Shown here: piece after piece, positions 16,513 through 24,903 of the stretch
Position numbering within the stretch: position 1 is the stretch's first letter
Layout: the number at the start of each line of letters is the position of its first letter
Assembly: GCA_001723765.1 (NCBI GenBank)
Contig: MAYW01000033.1
Location: 1 to 34,905 of the forward strand
Length of the DNA stretch: 34,905 nucleotides
Origin: Candidatus Scalindua rubra
Lineage (GTDB): Bacteria > Planctomycetota > Brocadiia > Brocadiales > Scalinduaceae
Direction of reading: 5' to 3'
Program-made: the position numbers and the translations under genes
Notes under the pieces: generated by a model
Databases searched by the model: none
What the model was told of the DNA's origin: nothing
What the model saw: only the letters and a program-made list of their open reading frames with translations

Positions 16513-16931
16513 TCTTGTACCTTCTCCTGTAATAGTTCACCGCAAAAACGCAAAGAGCGCAAAGTTTTTAAAAAAATAGTGAAAATACCCCAAAACCGTT
16601 TTTTTAGACGTTTTTGTAAGGGCGTATTGCAATACGCCCCTACTCAGATTCAATGATCCCCTCGTTCCCCCCGCATCTTGCTTTCAGCAAGAAAGCAGCG
16701 GGGGAGCGTGGGAACGAGGGGAATTAACGTTTATGTTTTTTTTCTCAAATTTTTCTTTGCGTCCTTTGCGTCTTTGCGGTGGGCTGAACTATTACAACAA
16801 CACAATATACTATGTTTTACAAATTCTGGATTCTGGTTTTTAAGAGTAGGGCGGCATTGCCCACCATCCCTTTTGTGAATAAATATTCTTTTTTGGTGGG
16901 CAATGCCCACCCTACTTTAAAACTAAGGTAA
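16513..16931. repeat. 419-bp spacer of nested palindromes
   Basis: No gene is seen. The outer arms are GTTCACCGCAAAAACGCAAAG (16537 onward) and CTTTGCGTCTTTGCGGTGGGCTGAAC (about 16763-16788). Between them lie GGGCGTATTGCAATACGCCC (about 16620-16639) and a CCCCTCGTTCCC...GGGAACGAGGGG structure with an inner CTTTCAGCAAGAAAG (16660-16722). Outside them is GTAGGGCGGCATTGCCCACC...GGTGGGCAATGCCCACCCTAC (about 16846-16914). Confidence 0.7.
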
Positions 16932-19900
16932 TTATCTAACAGGGTTAATCTCCGTGGTGAACCTTTCCCTCTTCTTTGCAAGAATCGTGTAAAGAGTAGG
17001 AATAACCAGCAAAGTCAAGAATACTGCACCCAATACACCTCCAATGATTGCCCTTGCAAGTGGTATATTTGCCTCACCCGAAGCTCCAATACCAACTGCC
17101 ATCGGTAAAAGCGCAAATATAGCAGCCAAAGCAGTCATCAAGATAGGCCTTAGGCGTATGCGCGCAGCTTGTACAATGGCTTCGTCCAACACAATCCCTT
17201 TCTCCCGTAACCTATTCGCAAACTCTACTAAGAGCACGCTGTATGCTACAACTATCCCTATCATCATAATAATTCCCATGAATGACTGAATATTTAGATT
17301 GATATTTGTAAAGTAAAGCATAAACGCAACACCAATAAAACCAAGGGGAACTGTAAACAGGATAATAAATGGGTCACGAAAAGACCTGAATTGAGCAACC
17401 ATAACCAGATACACAAGCATAGTTGCAATAGCCAAACCTGTTCCAAACTGCTTGAAGGATTCCTGCATACTCTGCACTTCTCCACGAATGTGATATGTAT
17501 ATCCCTTCGGTTTATATTCTGCCATCAACGCTTGAAGTTTTTCAGATCTCTCCAATCTTTTTTCTATATCTCCAGCAACAGAACCAACATCCCTACCAGA
17601 TACGTTGGCAAAGACATCAATGACCCTGGTTATGTTCAGATGATTCACTACCGCCGGCGCAGTAGTGCGCTGAAAAGTGGCAATATTCTTTAGAACGGTT
17701 ACCTCCTTTGTGCCTGAACCGGTAACAGGGATATTCTCCAGCGTTTGTAGAGATTGGATATCGTCTTCAAGGTATTGTGCCCCGATAAAATAATGATTAC
17801 CACTTCGGTGGTCAATCCAGAATGCAGGGTCAAAATTAATACTAGAATTGAGTGCCGTAACCACATTCTTAACCACATCCTCCTGACTTATACCCAGGTA
17901 AGCAGCTTTAACCCGATCTACTTTGACGTCTATTGCAGGATAATCAAGCCTCTGTGCGATACGAACGTCAGCAGCGCCAGGGACCTTCTTCACCTCACTT
18001 ACTATCGCTTCTGCTATTTTATAAGATGTCTCTAGTCGGCTACCTGTAACCTGGATGTTAATTGGTGAAGGTAGCCCAAAATTAAGTGCAGCCGTTAACA
18101 TACCACCGGTATCAAAGGCAAACTCCACTCCTGGAAACCTTTCTCTTAATCGTCCACGCAATTTATCAACATAATTGAAGGTCCCATTTTTTGCACCTTC
18201 TTTGAGCTGTACCAATATAAATGAATCCATAGGACCTGAATTAGGTGTATAAGCTGCAGGCCAATCCATAAGTACTCCAATGTTCGAAATCATCATACGC
18301 AGGTCTGAAGAAGGGGTTGTCTCTTCGGGATCCGCCTTCCCCATCACATCCTGAATTTCTTTCTCCACTTCCTTAATTATTCTTTCACTTTCTTCTATAC
18401 GAGTTCCTGAAGGGGCACGGACAAGTAACATAAACTGACCTGAATCAACTTGTGGAAATAGTTCTGTTCCAATCCTTTGAAACATAAAAATAGAAATCAA
18501 AAACAGGATAAAAACGCTCAGTAAAACTATTAGTTTTCTGTGTAAAATTATTCTTAAAATTCTTTCATAAAATGAAGCTATAACATCGAATCTTCCACTA
18601 TTCATATCTTGTGCATCTGTATCTTCTCGAACGCCGGTTTTTCGTAAGAACTTGGCACAACATGCAGGAACTAACGTCATCGTTATAATATAAGAAGCAG
18701 CAATAGCAAAAGTAGCGGCCAGAGCAAGTGGTGTAAAGAGGAACTTTGCCATTCCTGAAAGAAAGACTATGGGATAAAAAACCACGGCAAAAGTAATAGT
18801 CGAAATAAATATAGGACCGGCCACCTCTGTCGCACCATCCAGTGCAGCTTGCATGGGCGATTTTTCTTTCATTCGGAGATGTCTGACTATATTATCCAAT
18901 ACCACGATTGATTGATCAATCATTATACCTATAGACAGTGCAAGACCCCCTAGTGTCATGCTGTTTAACGAGTTCTCTGAAAAAAACAAACCAATAAATG
19001 CAGCAAGTATTGCTAATGGAAATGACAAAAGAATTATGACCGTTGAGCGCACATCGATTAGAAAAACGCCTACAACAATTGCTGCCAGTATCGCACCAAG
19101 GATACCTGCATATTTTAGCTCATTAATTGTATTCTTTACAGAAACTGATTGATCCATGACCACATCCATACGCAGATCCTTTGCTCGCGGGTCCATTTCT
19201 TTGAGCCTTTGCAGAATCCTTCCACTTCTCTCACGTACTTCATTCACTATTTGAATTGTATTAGCGCCCGGTTGACGATAAACAGGGATATAAACCTGTC
19301 TCTTTCCGTTGACACGAACTATATTTGTCTGAATCTGGTGAGAATCCTTTGCAGTTGCCACATCGCGAAGGAACACTGTAGCCCCTTTTTCAACCTTAAT
19401 AGGTATATCGTTAAGCTCGGCAACTTCCGCAACCATGGCGTTTGAGTTTATCTGATAATCAAGCGTACCAAGCTTGGCATTACCAGTGGGAATCATAAGG
19501 TTTGAACGTTTAAGCGCATTTACAACAGCCATTGGAGAAAGCCCACGAGCCTCAAGCTCATCACGATCAACATATGTAAGTATTCTCCTGAGTACGCCTC
19601 CATACACCGCAGGTGCAATTACTCCGGAAATACTCTGTAGGCGATTTCGAAGTTCGAAATATGCAACATCATAGAGTTCTTTTTCACTCATCGTTGGGCT
19701 GGAAATGCTTAACAGGCAAAGGGGTATTGAAGCTGTAGGATCAAAAGGCATTACCATTGGAGGGATTGTCCCTGGGGGCATGTAGAAGAGATCGGACATG
19801 GCAAGCGACGTAACCTGAGACATGGCCGTGTTTGGATCTATGTCTTCCCTGAAGAAGTCCTTTACCACGCAGACTCCTATCATTGCCTTTGCCTCTTGAT

Positions 19901-20135
19901 GCTCAATACCCATCGACTGCCCTGTCCAGCGTTCCAGACGCGACATAATGTCACGTTCCATGACCACTGCCGGCATCCCTGGATAAAACGTTAATATCTG
20001 CACTGCAGGAGTCTTAAATATCGGAAGTAAGTCTGCCGGCAAACGAATAAGTGATGATACCCCTATTACTACAATTGCCAGAGCCATTACAATAACCAAA
20101 TATGGATTTTTTAATGCTGCTTTAACAAGTCCCAT
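16932..20135 (-). CDS. RND-family efflux permease (AcrB/HAE1-like)
   Basis: A 1067-residue inner-membrane pump of normal length, with twelve predicted membrane helices in two halves and two large periplasmic loops. The N-terminus (MGLVKAALKNPYLVIVMALA...SLIRLPADLLPIF) is typical. TM4 has LSIGIMIDQSIVVLDNIVRH, where only one of the paired aspartates of AcrB (MID-Q) is kept, as in several divergent RND groups. TM10-11 contain GIVVAYSVLLVEFANRLRE, and the end has RPILMTALAAIFALLPMAVG. It exports lipophilic compounds with a periplasmic adaptor and a TolC-like channel; neither is here. The ATG lies next to an AAATTAGC hairpin carrying AAGGAAG. The substrate is not deducible. Confidence 0.92.
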   Translation of the reverse strand: MGLVKAALKNPYLVIVMALAIVVIGVSSLIRLPADLLPIFKTPAVQILTFYPGMPAVVMERDIMSRLERWTGQSMGIEHQEAKAMIGVCVVKDFFREDIDPNTAMSQVTSLAMSDLFYMPPGTIPPMVMPFDPTASIPLCLLSISSPTMSEKELYDVAYFELRNRLQSISGVIAPAVYGGVLRRILTYVDRDELEARGLSPMAVVNALKRSNLMIPTGNAKLGTLDYQINSNAMVAEVAELNDIPIKVEKGATVFLRDVATAKDSHQIQTNIVRVNGKRQVYIPVYRQPGANTIQIVNEVRERSGRILQRLKEMDPRAKDLRMDVVMDQSVSVKNTINELKYAGILGAILAAIVVGVFLIDVRSTVIILLSFPLAILAAFIGLFFSENSLNSMTLGGLALSIGIMIDQSIVVLDNIVRHLRMKEKSPMQAALDGATEVAGPIFISTITFAVVFYPIVFLSGMAKFLFTPLALAATFAIAASYIITMTLVPACCAKFLRKTGVREDTDAQDMNSGRFDVIASFYERILRIILHRKLIVLLSVFILFLISIFMFQRIGTELFPQVDSGQFMLLVRAPSGTRIEESERIIKEVEKEIQDVMGKADPEETTPSSDLRMMISNIGVLMDWPAAYTPNSGPMDSFILVQLKEGAKNGTFNYVDKLRGRLRERFPGVEFAFDTGGMLTAALNFGLPSPINIQVTGSRLETSYKIAEAIVSEVKKVPGAADVRIAQRLDYPAIDVKVDRVKAAYLGISQEDVVKNVVTALNSSINFDPAFWIDHRSGNHYFIGAQYLEDDIQSLQTLENIPVTGSGTKEVTVLKNIATFQRTTAPAVVNHLNITRVIDVFANVSGRDVGSVAGDIEKRLERSEKLQALMAEYKPKGYTYHIRGEVQSMQESFKQFGTGLAIATMLVYLVMVAQFRSFRDPFIILFTVPLGFIGVAFMLYFTNINLNIQSFMGIIMMIGIVVAYSVLLVEFANRLREKGIVLDEAIVQAARIRLRPILMTALAAIFALLPMAVGIGASGEANIPLARAIIGGVLGAVFLTLLVIPTLYTILAKKRERFTTEINPVR

Positions 20136-20140
20136 TTTTA

Positions 20141-20167
20141 AAATTAGCTTCCTTCGGTCACTAATTT
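20141..20167 (-). promoter_or_regulatory. AAATTAGC-type inverted repeat at the RND start
   Basis: On the coding strand AAATTAGT (20167-20160) and GCTAATTT (20148-20141) bracket GACCGAAGGAA, placing AAGGAAG 12 bases before the ATG. One arm base differs from the pilU copy (a G-T pair in RNA). Confidence 0.5.
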
Positions 20168-20184
20168 AGTTTGTTTAATTCGAA

Positions 20185-20395
20185 AATAAATCCCCGACGT
20201 GAGCTAAGCTCATCTTTGTCGGAGTCGGGAATGACAATTTGTTGTATTATCTGTCATTCCCGCAAAGCTGAGCTTAGCTCTGTGGCATTGCCCGCCCTTT
20301 AGTAAAGGGCTGAATCCCGCTTAATCCCCCTTTGAAAAAGGGGCTGAATCCCCCTTACTCCCCCTTTAGAAAAGGGGGAAATAGGGGGATTTGTT
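20185..20395. repeat. palindromic repeats downstream of the Cys-rich protein gene
   Basis: This part of the spacer contains CCCCGACGTGAGCTAAGCTCA...TCGGAGTCGGG (20192-20230), a TGTCATTCCCGC...GCTGAGCTTAGCTC copy (20252-20280), and several AATCCCCCTTTnAAAAAGGGG units (about 20317-20392). No coding frame is seen. Confidence 0.55.
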
Positions 20396-20436
20396 CTTTT
20401 ATTTGATTTTCTTTATGCAAAAACATTTTATAATCT

Positions 20437-20841
20437 TCATTCGGTACTCACCGGGGTAACACTCGTAACATCAACTACTCTCTCATCGAGATGAACATTT
20501 CCTTTGATACTTACAACTTTACCATGATATTCCTTGCCCTTGAAAAGTTCAACGCTAGCATCATTTTCCAGGTAGTGAAGGGTCAATCCCTTTAGCTCTG
20601 AAATTTCATTACCTGTAGAGTCTACGGCCTTTTCAACCTTAAGAACGTGCTTACAACCATAAATGCTGCATTGCGCCGCAGCACCTTCTGCCTTTTTAAG
20701 ACTGCATCCAATACAATAATTCTCACCTGTTAACGTCAATTCTTTTAAAGGTTTTGCCAGGACATTGTTTGTTACAAAAGCCACACCTACCATTACAACT
20801 AATACGTACAAAAATGAAATGTTTAAGGTTCTTCTACTCAT
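20437..20841 (-). CDS. Cys-rich periplasmic protein of unknown function
   Basis: A 134-residue protein. Residues 1-29 look like a signal peptide ending in VLA. The mature part begins with a cysteine knot, C43, C46, C58 and C63, in CIGCSLKK...CSIYGCKHVL, followed by H65. This could hold a metal or two disulfides. The rest is beta-rich, with VELFKGKEYHGKVVSIKGNVHLDERVVDV, like a small OB-fold domain. It starts 14 bp after the anti-sigma stop and is likely the third gene of the sigma operon. Its products may sense or bind what the regulator responds to. No named family is recognised. Confidence 0.72.
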   Translation of the reverse strand: MSRRTLNISFLYVLVVMVGVAFVTNNVLAKPLKELTLTGENYCIGCSLKKAEGAAAQCSIYGCKHVLKVEKAVDSTGNEISELKGLTLHYLENDASVELFKGKEYHGKVVSIKGNVHLDERVVDVTSVTPVSTE

Positions 20842-20854
20842 GATTATTCACCTC

Positions 20855-21682
20855 CTATGTTTTTGTAAAATTATTGGCAATCCATCTCAGCAATTCTATA
20901 TCATGGTCAGCAACTACACACACGCAGGTATCTTGATTTGCTGGAACTGCTATAAAAGTAGTTCCATCTGCATCCTTAGAAAGCATTCTGTCTCCTGCAA
21001 GATACCGCCTCATATCAGAAAAGTTTTCGACATCTTTTGTGTTTAAGATAAATACTGAAACAGGCGTATTACAGCAGTGGTACATAACATAAGCAGCCGA
21101 AATCCCGTTAAGATGACACACTTTTCCCCCAAAGAGTTTTACGTGATGTGACTTAATATCCGGTATCTCAGAAACTACTACGGGAAATGTAAATTTACCT
21201 GAAAAGTATCTGGACATCTCACCAGGAGATACAGATTCTATTGATGGTACTATCTTATTTGTTATATATTCTTTGTGACATCTTTGTGCTACTACTGTCA
21301 ATTTATCAGAATCTTGTCCGATATACATAATTAGCATTATTATCATGCCGATTATGGCTATAGTTGCAGGAACAAGATATCTTCTACCAGCCTGCCAAAG
21401 TCGTTCTGGCGGGAAAGACCGGTAACTCAAACGCGTCTCTTCTCTCGGCTCTGCTTGATGGTTGAACCTGGAAATGACTCTTTCCCATGTCTTCTCAGCC
21501 TTAGGATCTTTATCTTCCTTTAAGATTGACACAAATGATTTTTCAATCCTTTCTTCTTGCGTAAATCTTCTGTTACAGTCTTCACAAGATGAAAGGTGTT
21601 CTGATATCTCAAAGTTGGTTTTCGAATCCAGCTCAGAATCAAAAAACAAATTAATATATCTTCTTGCTTCTTTGCAATTCAT
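20855..21682 (-). CDS. membrane anti-sigma factor with zinc-binding N-terminus
   Basis: A 275-residue protein. Residues 1-40 form the ZAS (zinc-binding anti-sigma) motif with C3 and H29-xxx-C33-xx-C36 (HLSSCEDC). One membrane helix spans about 103-122. The periplasmic domain is unusual in having many cysteines (CHKEY at 135, KVCHLNG, YHCCNT, CVCVV), suggesting redox or metal sensing. The ATG follows the sigma stop by 2 bp, so translation is coupled. Such proteins hold their ECF sigma at the membrane until a signal releases it. The signal here is unknown; a metal or thiol cue is an inference from the cysteines. Confidence 0.87.
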   Translation of the reverse strand: MNCKEARRYINLFFDSELDSKTNFEISEHLSSCEDCNRRFTQEERIEKSFVSILKEDKDPKAEKTWERVISRFNHQAEPREETRLSYRSFPPERLWQAGRRYLVPATIAIIGMIIMLIMYIGQDSDKLTVVAQRCHKEYITNKIVPSIESVSPGEMSRYFSGKFTFPVVVSEIPDIKSHHVKLFGGKVCHLNGISAAYVMYHCCNTPVSVFILNTKDVENFSDMRRYLAGDRMLSKDADGTTFIAVPANQDTCVCVVADHDIELLRWIANNFTKT

Positions 21683-21684
21683 TG

Positions 21685-22302
21685 TTAAACTCCCTTATCA
21701 CGAAATAAACCTGTTTCTCTGGCATAATCACAGAGAGATTCGCGTAATTTTGCCCTTGCTCTATAAAGATGGCTCATTACCGTACCTATAGGTATTTCAA
21801 GGACATTTGATATTTCTTTATACGAAAGGTCTGTTAAAGACCTAAGCAAAAATACAGTTCGCTCTGCCGTATTTAACTTGAGTAAGGAGTCCTTCATGCT
21901 TTTATCCATTCTTTCCAGCAGCTTAAGCGGATTTTTCAGGATTTCGTGGTAGATATTTTCTTTTTCCAGTATTTCAAACATATCCAGGTTTTCATGCTCA
22001 TCATGAGAGGCTTTTGTGGTATCTAATATCTCTTCATGAAACGTTTCAAAAACACTTAGCCTTGTATACTTTTTATTAAAGTTAAATACTGTATTTATTA
22101 AGAACTTAAATATCCATGCCTTAAAGTTGGAACCCTCTTCGAATTTACCAAACGATTTATATGCACTTAGAATTGCTGTTTGTAACGCATCCTCAATATC
22201 GTTACTATTCCATATCAAATTCTTACAAACCTTATACAAAGTGTCTTTATGCGGTGTTAAGAGTTCAACAAATAACCTCTTCTTCTCATTTGATTTGGTC
22301 AT
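21685..22302 (-). CDS. ECF-type RNA polymerase sigma factor
   Basis: A 205-residue sigma-70 family member lacking regions 1 and 3. Region 2 is visible as NDIEDALQTAILSAYKSFGK followed by FKAWIFKFLINTVFNFNKKY (about 35-80). Region 4 is TAERTVFLLRSLTDLSYKEI then IPIGTVMSHLYRARAKLRE, with its helix-turn-helix (about 145-190). The linker between them is long, at about 60 residues. It directs transcription of a stress regulon and normally its own operon. It is cotranscribed with its anti-sigma factor. The RND pump 300 bp downstream of the operon is a plausible target but no matching promoter pair was found. Confidence 0.93.
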   Translation of the reverse strand: MTKSNEKKRLFVELLTPHKDTLYKVCKNLIWNSNDIEDALQTAILSAYKSFGKFEEGSNFKAWIFKFLINTVFNFNKKYTRLSVFETFHEEILDTTKASHDEHENLDMFEILEKENIYHEILKNPLKLLERMDKSMKDSLLKLNTAERTVFLLRSLTDLSYKEISNVLEIPIGTVMSHLYRARAKLRESLCDYARETGLFRDKGV

Positions 22303-22660
22303 AACGTCTTTCTAAGCTAAATCGCATTAACACTCAAGTCGAAATGTTATAAGGAGCTTATATATATTATATTTCACAAGGATTTCTTTTTATTGCAAAA
22401 AAATATTTTATACAATTCGGATGGATATTTCCGTGGTTAACTTTTCAAAATTCACCTCGGACGCTGTCCCTATTTTCCAAAACTTGTTGAATTTACTCTG
22501 CATAGATGCTAAGAATATTACAGGAAACACGACACTTTGTCATTCCCAACTCGATTGGGAATCTATTTACATTACCATTAGTATCCACTTGCCCTGTTAG
22601 ATAGTAAACATCTAACAGGGTGAATGCATATCTGTGTTAGTCTGTGGCCCATAATTTACA
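22303..22660. promoter_or_regulatory. divergent control region between sigma and TorD-like genes
   Basis: This 358-bp divergent spacer has an AT-rich part nearest the sigma gene (22340-22420), including TATAAT-like strings. It also has TGTCATTCCCAACTCGATTGGGAATC (22538-22562) and CCCTGTTAGATagtaaacATCTAACAGGG (about 22593-22621). The second hairpin resembles the CCCGTTAGAT one near 13021. A TGTCCCTATTTTCC string (about 22466-22480) recurs before tatA and near 25050. No promoter can be fixed with confidence. Confidence 0.4.
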
Positions 22661-23305
22661 ATGAAAAGAGAAATGAACGCAATAGCTGAGCACAGAAGTA
22701 ATTCCTATGGATTCCTGTCTATTGTTTATCTACAGGAACCAAACAAGGAATTTATTAAGTCACTCAGAGAGTCAAATATTTTAGATGTCTTGAATGAATC
22801 AGGTTTGCATTTTGATGAACAAATCACGAATGACGTTAGTGATAAATTTCATAATGATTTAGTATTGGAATATACACGTTTGTTTATCGGGCCGGGCAAA
22901 CATATTTCACCCTACGAGTCAGTATACAGAGATAATGAGGATGCTCTCTGGAGTGAAACGACCGTAGAAGTCAAAAAGTTCATTGAATCATTAGGACTGG
23001 AATATTCCAGTAACTGGTCAGGATTACCTGACCATATAGGAGTCGAGCTGGAATTTATGCAAAGGCTTACGTGTCGCGAAAAAGAGGCATGGGAACAGAA
23101 AGATAAAAAGACAGCCATTCGTTGCATGGAATTTGAGAAGAAATTTATCGATGAACACCTTAGTCAATGGGTACCCATTTTTTGTGACAAATTGAAGAAA
23201 GAATCACGGGTTGCCTTTTATCGAGAAATGGCAGAATTAACCAGGCAATTTATTGATTTTGATAGTAAACTAATTGATAAGAACCTGGCTATAATTACAA
23301 CATAA
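22661..23305 (+). CDS. TorD/DmsD-like molybdoenzyme maturation chaperone
   Basis: A 214-residue, wholly helical-looking protein with the TorD-family signatures. RSNSYGFLSIVYLQEP is at about 12-27, EYTRLFIGPGKHISPYESVY at about 70-89, and LPDHIGVELEFMQRL at about 122-136. These chaperones bind the twin-arginine leader and the catalytic subunit of Mo-bisMGD oxidoreductases (nitrate, DMSO, TMAO or related reductases) until cofactor insertion. No such reductase is in the window. The first ATG has no Shine-Dalgarno; a second at 22673 has AAAGAGAA upstream and is an alternative, but the longer N-terminus matches relatives. It stands alone and faces away from the sigma operon. Confidence 0.85.
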   Translation: MKREMNAIAEHRSNSYGFLSIVYLQEPNKEFIKSLRESNILDVLNESGLHFDEQITNDVSDKFHNDLVLEYTRLFIGPGKHISPYESVYRDNEDALWSETTVEVKKFIESLGLEYSSNWSGLPDHIGVELEFMQRLTCREKEAWEQKDKKTAIRCMEFEKKFIDEHLSQWVPIFCDKLKKESRVAFYREMAELTRQFIDFDSKLIDKNLAIITT

Positions 23306-23503
23306 TCATAAAGCTATTTTCCAGAGCTAAGATTTTTTAACCACAGAGAGCGGAGAGATAAACAGAGAATCATAAACATCAAGAAGCAAGATCTGACCCT
23401 GTCCTCCTGTCCTCGGACAAGTTGTTTAGCGGGCCCCCTATTTGTTTCCACATATTCCACCTCGTAGGTGGGATGGTTATTCATTAGGCTGTGTGCGAAA
23501 TGC
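23306..23503. other. spacer with small hairpins, no gene
   Basis: This 198-bp convergent spacer holds CCACAGAGAGCGGAGAG, a fragment of a repeat class seen elsewhere, and CCACCTCGTAGGTGG (about 23458-23472). The latter might limit read-through between the two converging genes, though no U-run follows. Confidence 0.4.
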
Positions 23504-24589
23504 TCATTCCAAAGTTTTGAAATAAATCGGGGTTAGAAATCCCATTAGAGTGGAAATGCCGACAATAGAGCCTCCTTTAAAGTAAGCTTCCGGCAACATG
23601 GTTTCTGCAATCATGGTCAACATCGCACCTGCAGCAATTCCTTCAATTAATGAAAAGAGCACTTCGGGGGCTCCAGCAAAAAACATATTTCCCAACGCCG
23701 CTCCAATGCCGGTAAAAATCATCAGAGAAGTCCACATTATCAAAACCCGTTTAAAGGACAGGCCCTGCTGTCGCATTCCCACTGAACTCGATAATGCCTC
23801 AGGATAATTGGAAAGAAATAATCCTGCTATTAATGAAAGGCCGATATGGCCTGTATGAATCATATAAGCTCCGATTACTAACGACTCCGGTATACCATCC
23901 AGAAAGATGCCGAGCCAAATGGCAACAGGCGCACCGGTATTCTCTTTGCAAACTTGTACCATCTCTTTAGCAGAGGGAATGTGCTTTCCATGCTCCATAC
24001 TTTTGACCGCTCTTTGTGTCCACTGAGCGGCCTGGTTGGTATCGAAATGTTGTTTCAGTGTTAAATAGCCTGAAACCTCTTCCTGTTTAATATAGTCCTC
24101 GACTGCACGTGCAAACTGAGGAGCGGTTTCGAGTAAGCGCTCAAAATCCTGCTTCTGTAAAACCCAAACCGTTGAGTCTTCGGCTGCTACCGCTGTCATT
24201 GTGTGCTGTGCCCCTGTTAAGAAAGACATGACTCCAAAAGCATCATAATCGGTTAAGGTCGTGAACATCCTCATTTTATTTTCATGGTCGATCAATGATA
24301 CTTCCCCATGATCAACAATGTACAATCTTTCTGCCGGTTCATGTTCATAAAAGAAGGTGTACCCTTTTTGATGGTGTTTGCGAAAGAATAATGATGCAAT
24401 TTCGTTGACTTCTTCTGATGGTAATTTTTGAAAAATAGGTACGCGTTTGATTTGTTCTAATATTTGCTTAAACTCCATTTCGGTTTGCTGTCCGTCTTTT
24501 TGAGATAGATATTCACCCCGGTAGTGTTGAATCATTCTGTTTATCCATTCTTCTGATCTCTCCGGAGACATCTCTTGACGTTCAATCAA
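23504..24589 (-). CDS. cyclic-nucleotide-domain / ZIP transporter, C-terminal part of a split gene
   Basis: 361 residues from a TTG; the frame is open further upstream to about 24700. A cNMP-binding domain spans about 45-165, with IFQKLPSEEVNEIASLFFRK, GYTFFYEHEPAERLYIVDHG and YDAFGVMSFLTGAQHT. ZIP metal-transporter helices follow at 215-361. They include LGIFLDGIPESLVIGAYMIH, whose D and E in FLDGIPES are metal-site residues, then LFLSNYPEALSSS and AAGAMLTMIAETMLPEA. It is the second half of a ZIP protein with a regulatory cNMP domain in the loop. The N-terminal part sits in another frame at 24613-24903. No good start codon exists for this part alone, so it is probably a frameshifted gene. 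Confidence 0.75.
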   Translation of the reverse strand: MIERQEMSPERSEEWINRMIQHYRGEYLSQKDGQQTEMEFKQILEQIKRVPIFQKLPSEEVNEIASLFFRKHHQKGYTFFYEHEPAERLYIVDHGEVSLIDHENKMRMFTTLTDYDAFGVMSFLTGAQHTMTAVAAEDSTVWVLQKQDFERLLETAPQFARAVEDYIKQEEVSGYLTLKQHFDTNQAAQWTQRAVKSMEHGKHIPSAKEMVQVCKENTGAPVAIWLGIFLDGIPESLVIGAYMIHTGHIGLSLIAGLFLSNYPEALSSSVGMRQQGLSFKRVLIMWTSLMIFTGIGAALGNMFFAGAPEVLFSLIEGIAAGAMLTMIAETMLPEAYFKGGSIVGISTLMGFLTPIYFKTLE

Positions 24590-24612
24590 ATATTTAGCAA
24601 CTTCATCTCCTT

Positions 24613-24903
24613 TTAATAATTCCCGTAACTTTTCAGCAAGGTGGGGTGTATGTTGAATGAGTATTTCAAAACTCTTTTCAGGATATGAAAATGACCTTTT
24701 TTAAGGGCAGATCCAACTAAATCAATCGTTAATGCTGCTAACAGCGCCCCGCCTCCAAAAGCCATTAAGAATGCCATAGCCCGATCTCCGGGTTTCCAAA
24801 ACGCTGAAGTAATGGTACCCAGCGGTAGAGAAAGAGCGCTGATCAGGCCTATAATAAATGCTACGAAGATATGCGGTTCTATTATATTTTTTAATATGTC
24901 CAT
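24613..24903 (-). CDS. ZIP-type transporter, N-terminal part of the split gene
   Basis: A 96-residue frame with two membrane helices: PHIFVAFIIGLISALSLPLG (10-29) and AFLMAFGGGALLAALTIDLV (44-63). These match the start of ZIP transporters fused to a cNMP domain. After GSALKKGHF (65-73) it continues in a changed, low-quality sequence to its stop at 24613. In the -1 frame, the sequence reading into SFEILIQHTPHLAEKLRELL continues without a stop into the downstream part. A one-base change between 24700 and 24613, near the T4 run after GHF or the A6 run before it, would rejoin the two. A helix usual in the family is also missing between them. Confidence 0.7.
   Translation of the reverse strand: MDILKNIIEPHIFVAFIIGLISALSLPLGTITSAFWKPGDRAMAFLMAFGGGALLAALTIDLVGSALKKGHFHILKRVLKYSFNIHPTLLKSYGNY

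Noticed and set aside
23458-23472. CCACCTCGTAGGTGG as a rho-independent terminator
   Set aside because: The stem is short and no U-run follows on either strand.
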